Shown here one piece after another: positions 5,553 through 6,000 of a DNA stretch of 6,000 nt; within the stretch, counting starts at the first letter, position 1, and the number at the start of each line of letters is the position of its first letter. The notes beneath the pieces were generated by a model, which saw only the letters and a list, made by a program, of their open reading frames with translations, ran no database searches and was not told the origin of the DNA. The stretch is from Spirochaetaceae bacterium (GTDB taxonomy: Bacteria; Spirochaetota; Spirochaetia; Treponematales; Breznakiellaceae): contig JAITAM010000043.1 of the NCBI GenBank assembly GCA_031284085.1, forward strand, positions 1 through 6,000, written 5' to 3'. The position numbers and the translations under genes were made by a program.

Positions 5553-5585
5553 CAGGCCAGCCTGTTTCTAAGCAGCCGCAGGCTG
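5553..5585. repeat. Nested GC-rich dyads upstream of galK
   Basis: CAGCCTG (5558-5564) is the reverse complement of CAGGCTG (5579-5585). Shorter alternatives nest inside: CAGGC/GCCTG (5553-5557/5560-5564) and CAGCC-GCA-GGCTG (5573-5585). On the plus strand the last hairpin is followed by TTTCAAA, weakly terminator-like, but no plus-strand gene ends here. The function is unknown. Confidence 0.4.
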
Positions 5586-5649
5586 TTTCAAAGGTTGTTG
5601 TATCGGGAGTAGAGTACGACTCTTCGTCTGCAAGAAGCAGGCGCAGGCA

Positions 5650-5663
5650 GGTCAGTCCTCCGG
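5650..5663 (-). repeat. Dispersed GGTCWGACC-type repeat, copy 4 (diverged)
   Basis: The minus strand reads CCGGAGGACTGACC, matching 144-157 in 13 of 14 bases. The single change (T to A) breaks the central palindrome. Confidence 0.45.
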
Positions 5664-5670
5664 TTGCAAT

Positions 5671-5716
5671 GTAGGACGGTTTTTGGTACTAGCGTAGGAT
5701 GGATTTTGGTACTAGT
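5671..5716 (+). repeat. Tandem 23-bp direct repeat, two units
   Basis: Units 5671-5693 and 5694-5716 abut exactly and differ at 3 of 23 positions. Both contain GTAGGA and TTTTGGTACTAG. Only two units are present, so this looks like a local duplication or paired binding sites rather than an array. Confidence 0.7.
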
Positions 5717-5737
5717 GGGGAAGTGCAAAACTTCCCC
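5717..5737. repeat. Perfect 8-bp hairpin
   Basis: GGGGAAGT (5717-5724) pairs with ACTTCCCC (5730-5737) around the loop GCAAA. It follows the tandem repeat directly. There is no U tract on either side, so it is a weak terminator candidate. It lies in the path of minus-strand transcripts leaving the permease gene. Confidence 0.5.
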
Positions 5738-5899
5738 CTGTTTAGAGGGTTGTTAAGCTGTGGGGGATGGGAGTTGCGGAGTCCTCGAAACCAAATAAGC
5801 ACCAAACCCATTGCGGCTTGCTTTTTTTCAGTTGACAGTCGGGAAGGCTATACTGGGGAGCGGCAAAGCCCGAAGGTTTAACAGCCCTCTAAACACAGG
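5737..5899. repeat. 163-bp segment bounded by about 20-bp inverted arms
   Basis: The left arm 5737-5756 (CCTGTTTAGAGGGTTGTTAA) and the reverse complement of the right arm 5878-5899 agree at 19 of 20 aligned bases, with one 2-base insertion in the right arm. They enclose 121 bp without a gene. The right arm ends exactly at the permease stop codon. The shape fits a MITE-like element or a long RNA stem at the end of the permease transcript. No target-site duplication is visible. Confidence 0.55.
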
Positions 5900-6000
5900 T
5901 TATGCCTGTCTGCCTTTCTTGAAGTAAACCCATGCGAAGAATGGAGCGCCGATGAGTGCCGTAACCGCTCCTACCGGCAGTTCTGCCGGGGAGATGATGA
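5900..6000 (-). CDS. FecCD/BtuC-family ABC transporter permease, C-terminal end (incomplete)
   Basis: Thirty-two codons and the stop (5900-5902) are inside the window; the rest lies beyond 6000. The visible peptide begins IISPAELPVGAVTALIGAPFF and ends AWVYFKKGRQA. The ELPVG-(V/A)-T-A-L-I-G-A-P-F-F block is the well-conserved cytoplasmic loop and last membrane segment of permeases that import iron-siderophore, haem or vitamin B12. The charged tail KKGRQ is a usual ending. The substrate cannot be judged from this fragment. The other transporter genes (ATPase, binding protein) would be expected beyond the window edge. Downstream of the stop lies the inverted-arm segment, which may shape the 3' end of its mRNA. 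Confidence 0.85.
   Translation of the reverse strand, partial: IISPAELPVGAVTALIGAPFFAWVYFKKGRQA

Larger units (their letters stand above)
5586..5899. other. Intergenic region composed of small repeats, no gene
   Basis: Between galK and the permease no frame looks coding: the 60-codon plus-strand frame starting at 5699 lacks any motif and runs through the repeats. The contents, in order, are a GGTCWGACC-type copy (5650-5663), a 23-bp tandem duplication (5671-5716), a perfect hairpin (5717-5737) and a pair of long inverted arms (5737-5756 and 5878-5899). This packing of separate repeats suggests a site of past insertion or a cluster of transcript-end structures. Confidence 0.55.

Noticed and set aside
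5671..5716. Start of a CRISPR array
   Set aside because: There are only two directly abutting units with no spacers, and no cas genes in view.
5699..5881. 60-codon plus-strand frame
   Set aside because: It starts inside the tandem repeat and runs through the hairpin and the left inverted arm. It has no motif and no ribosome-binding site.

Overview
The window looks like chromosomal DNA from a host-associated spirochaete, most likely Treponema and perhaps the oral T. vincentii/T. medium group. The base composition is moderate, with no strong AT or GC skew. The lipoprotein signal sequences are permissive in the spirochaete style, the intergenic DNA is rich in short dispersed repeats, and the galactokinase has a 'GRTELGGNHTDH' first motif. 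The genus is an inference from general resemblance, not from a database match.

Layout from left to right: 1-214 is repeat-bearing intergenic DNA. At 215-1312 (+) is an exported protein with a C-terminal transglutaminase-like region. It converges on two minus-strand outer-envelope lipoproteins: an LpoB-like protein (1365-1952) and a larger lipoprotein that joins a beta-rich N-terminal domain to a CsgG/LpoB-like C-terminal domain (2059-2877). A perfect 12-bp inverted repeat lies directly in front of the ribosome-binding site of the larger lipoprotein. About 480 bp of intergenic DNA follows (2917-3397). It holds small dyads and repeat copies but no credible gene.

At 3398-4260 (+) are two Rrf2-family regulators that overlap by ATGA. 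The first keeps the three-cysteine IscR-type cluster site at C92/C98/C104; the second has lost it. They converge on a galactokinase gene (galK, about 4274-5506, minus). The stretch 5507-5899 contains a tandem 23-bp repeat, a perfect hairpin and a pair of about 20-bp inverted arms, but no gene. The window ends in the C-terminus of a FecCD-type ABC transporter permease (5900-6000, minus, incomplete).

Functionally, the two lipoproteins share a fold class and probably both act in the envelope, perhaps on peptidoglycan synthesis or secretion. The Rrf2 pair probably senses iron-sulfur or redox state and may regulate itself; no Isc/Suf or cysteine-biosynthesis genes are in view. GalK is isolated from other Leloir-pathway genes. 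Three genes (at 215, 3398 and 5506) lack a Shine-Dalgarno sequence and have a -10-like hexamer 6-9 nt before the start codon, so they may be read from nearly leaderless mRNAs. The two lipoproteins have good Shine-Dalgarno sequences. I found no complete mobile element, RNA gene or CRISPR array.
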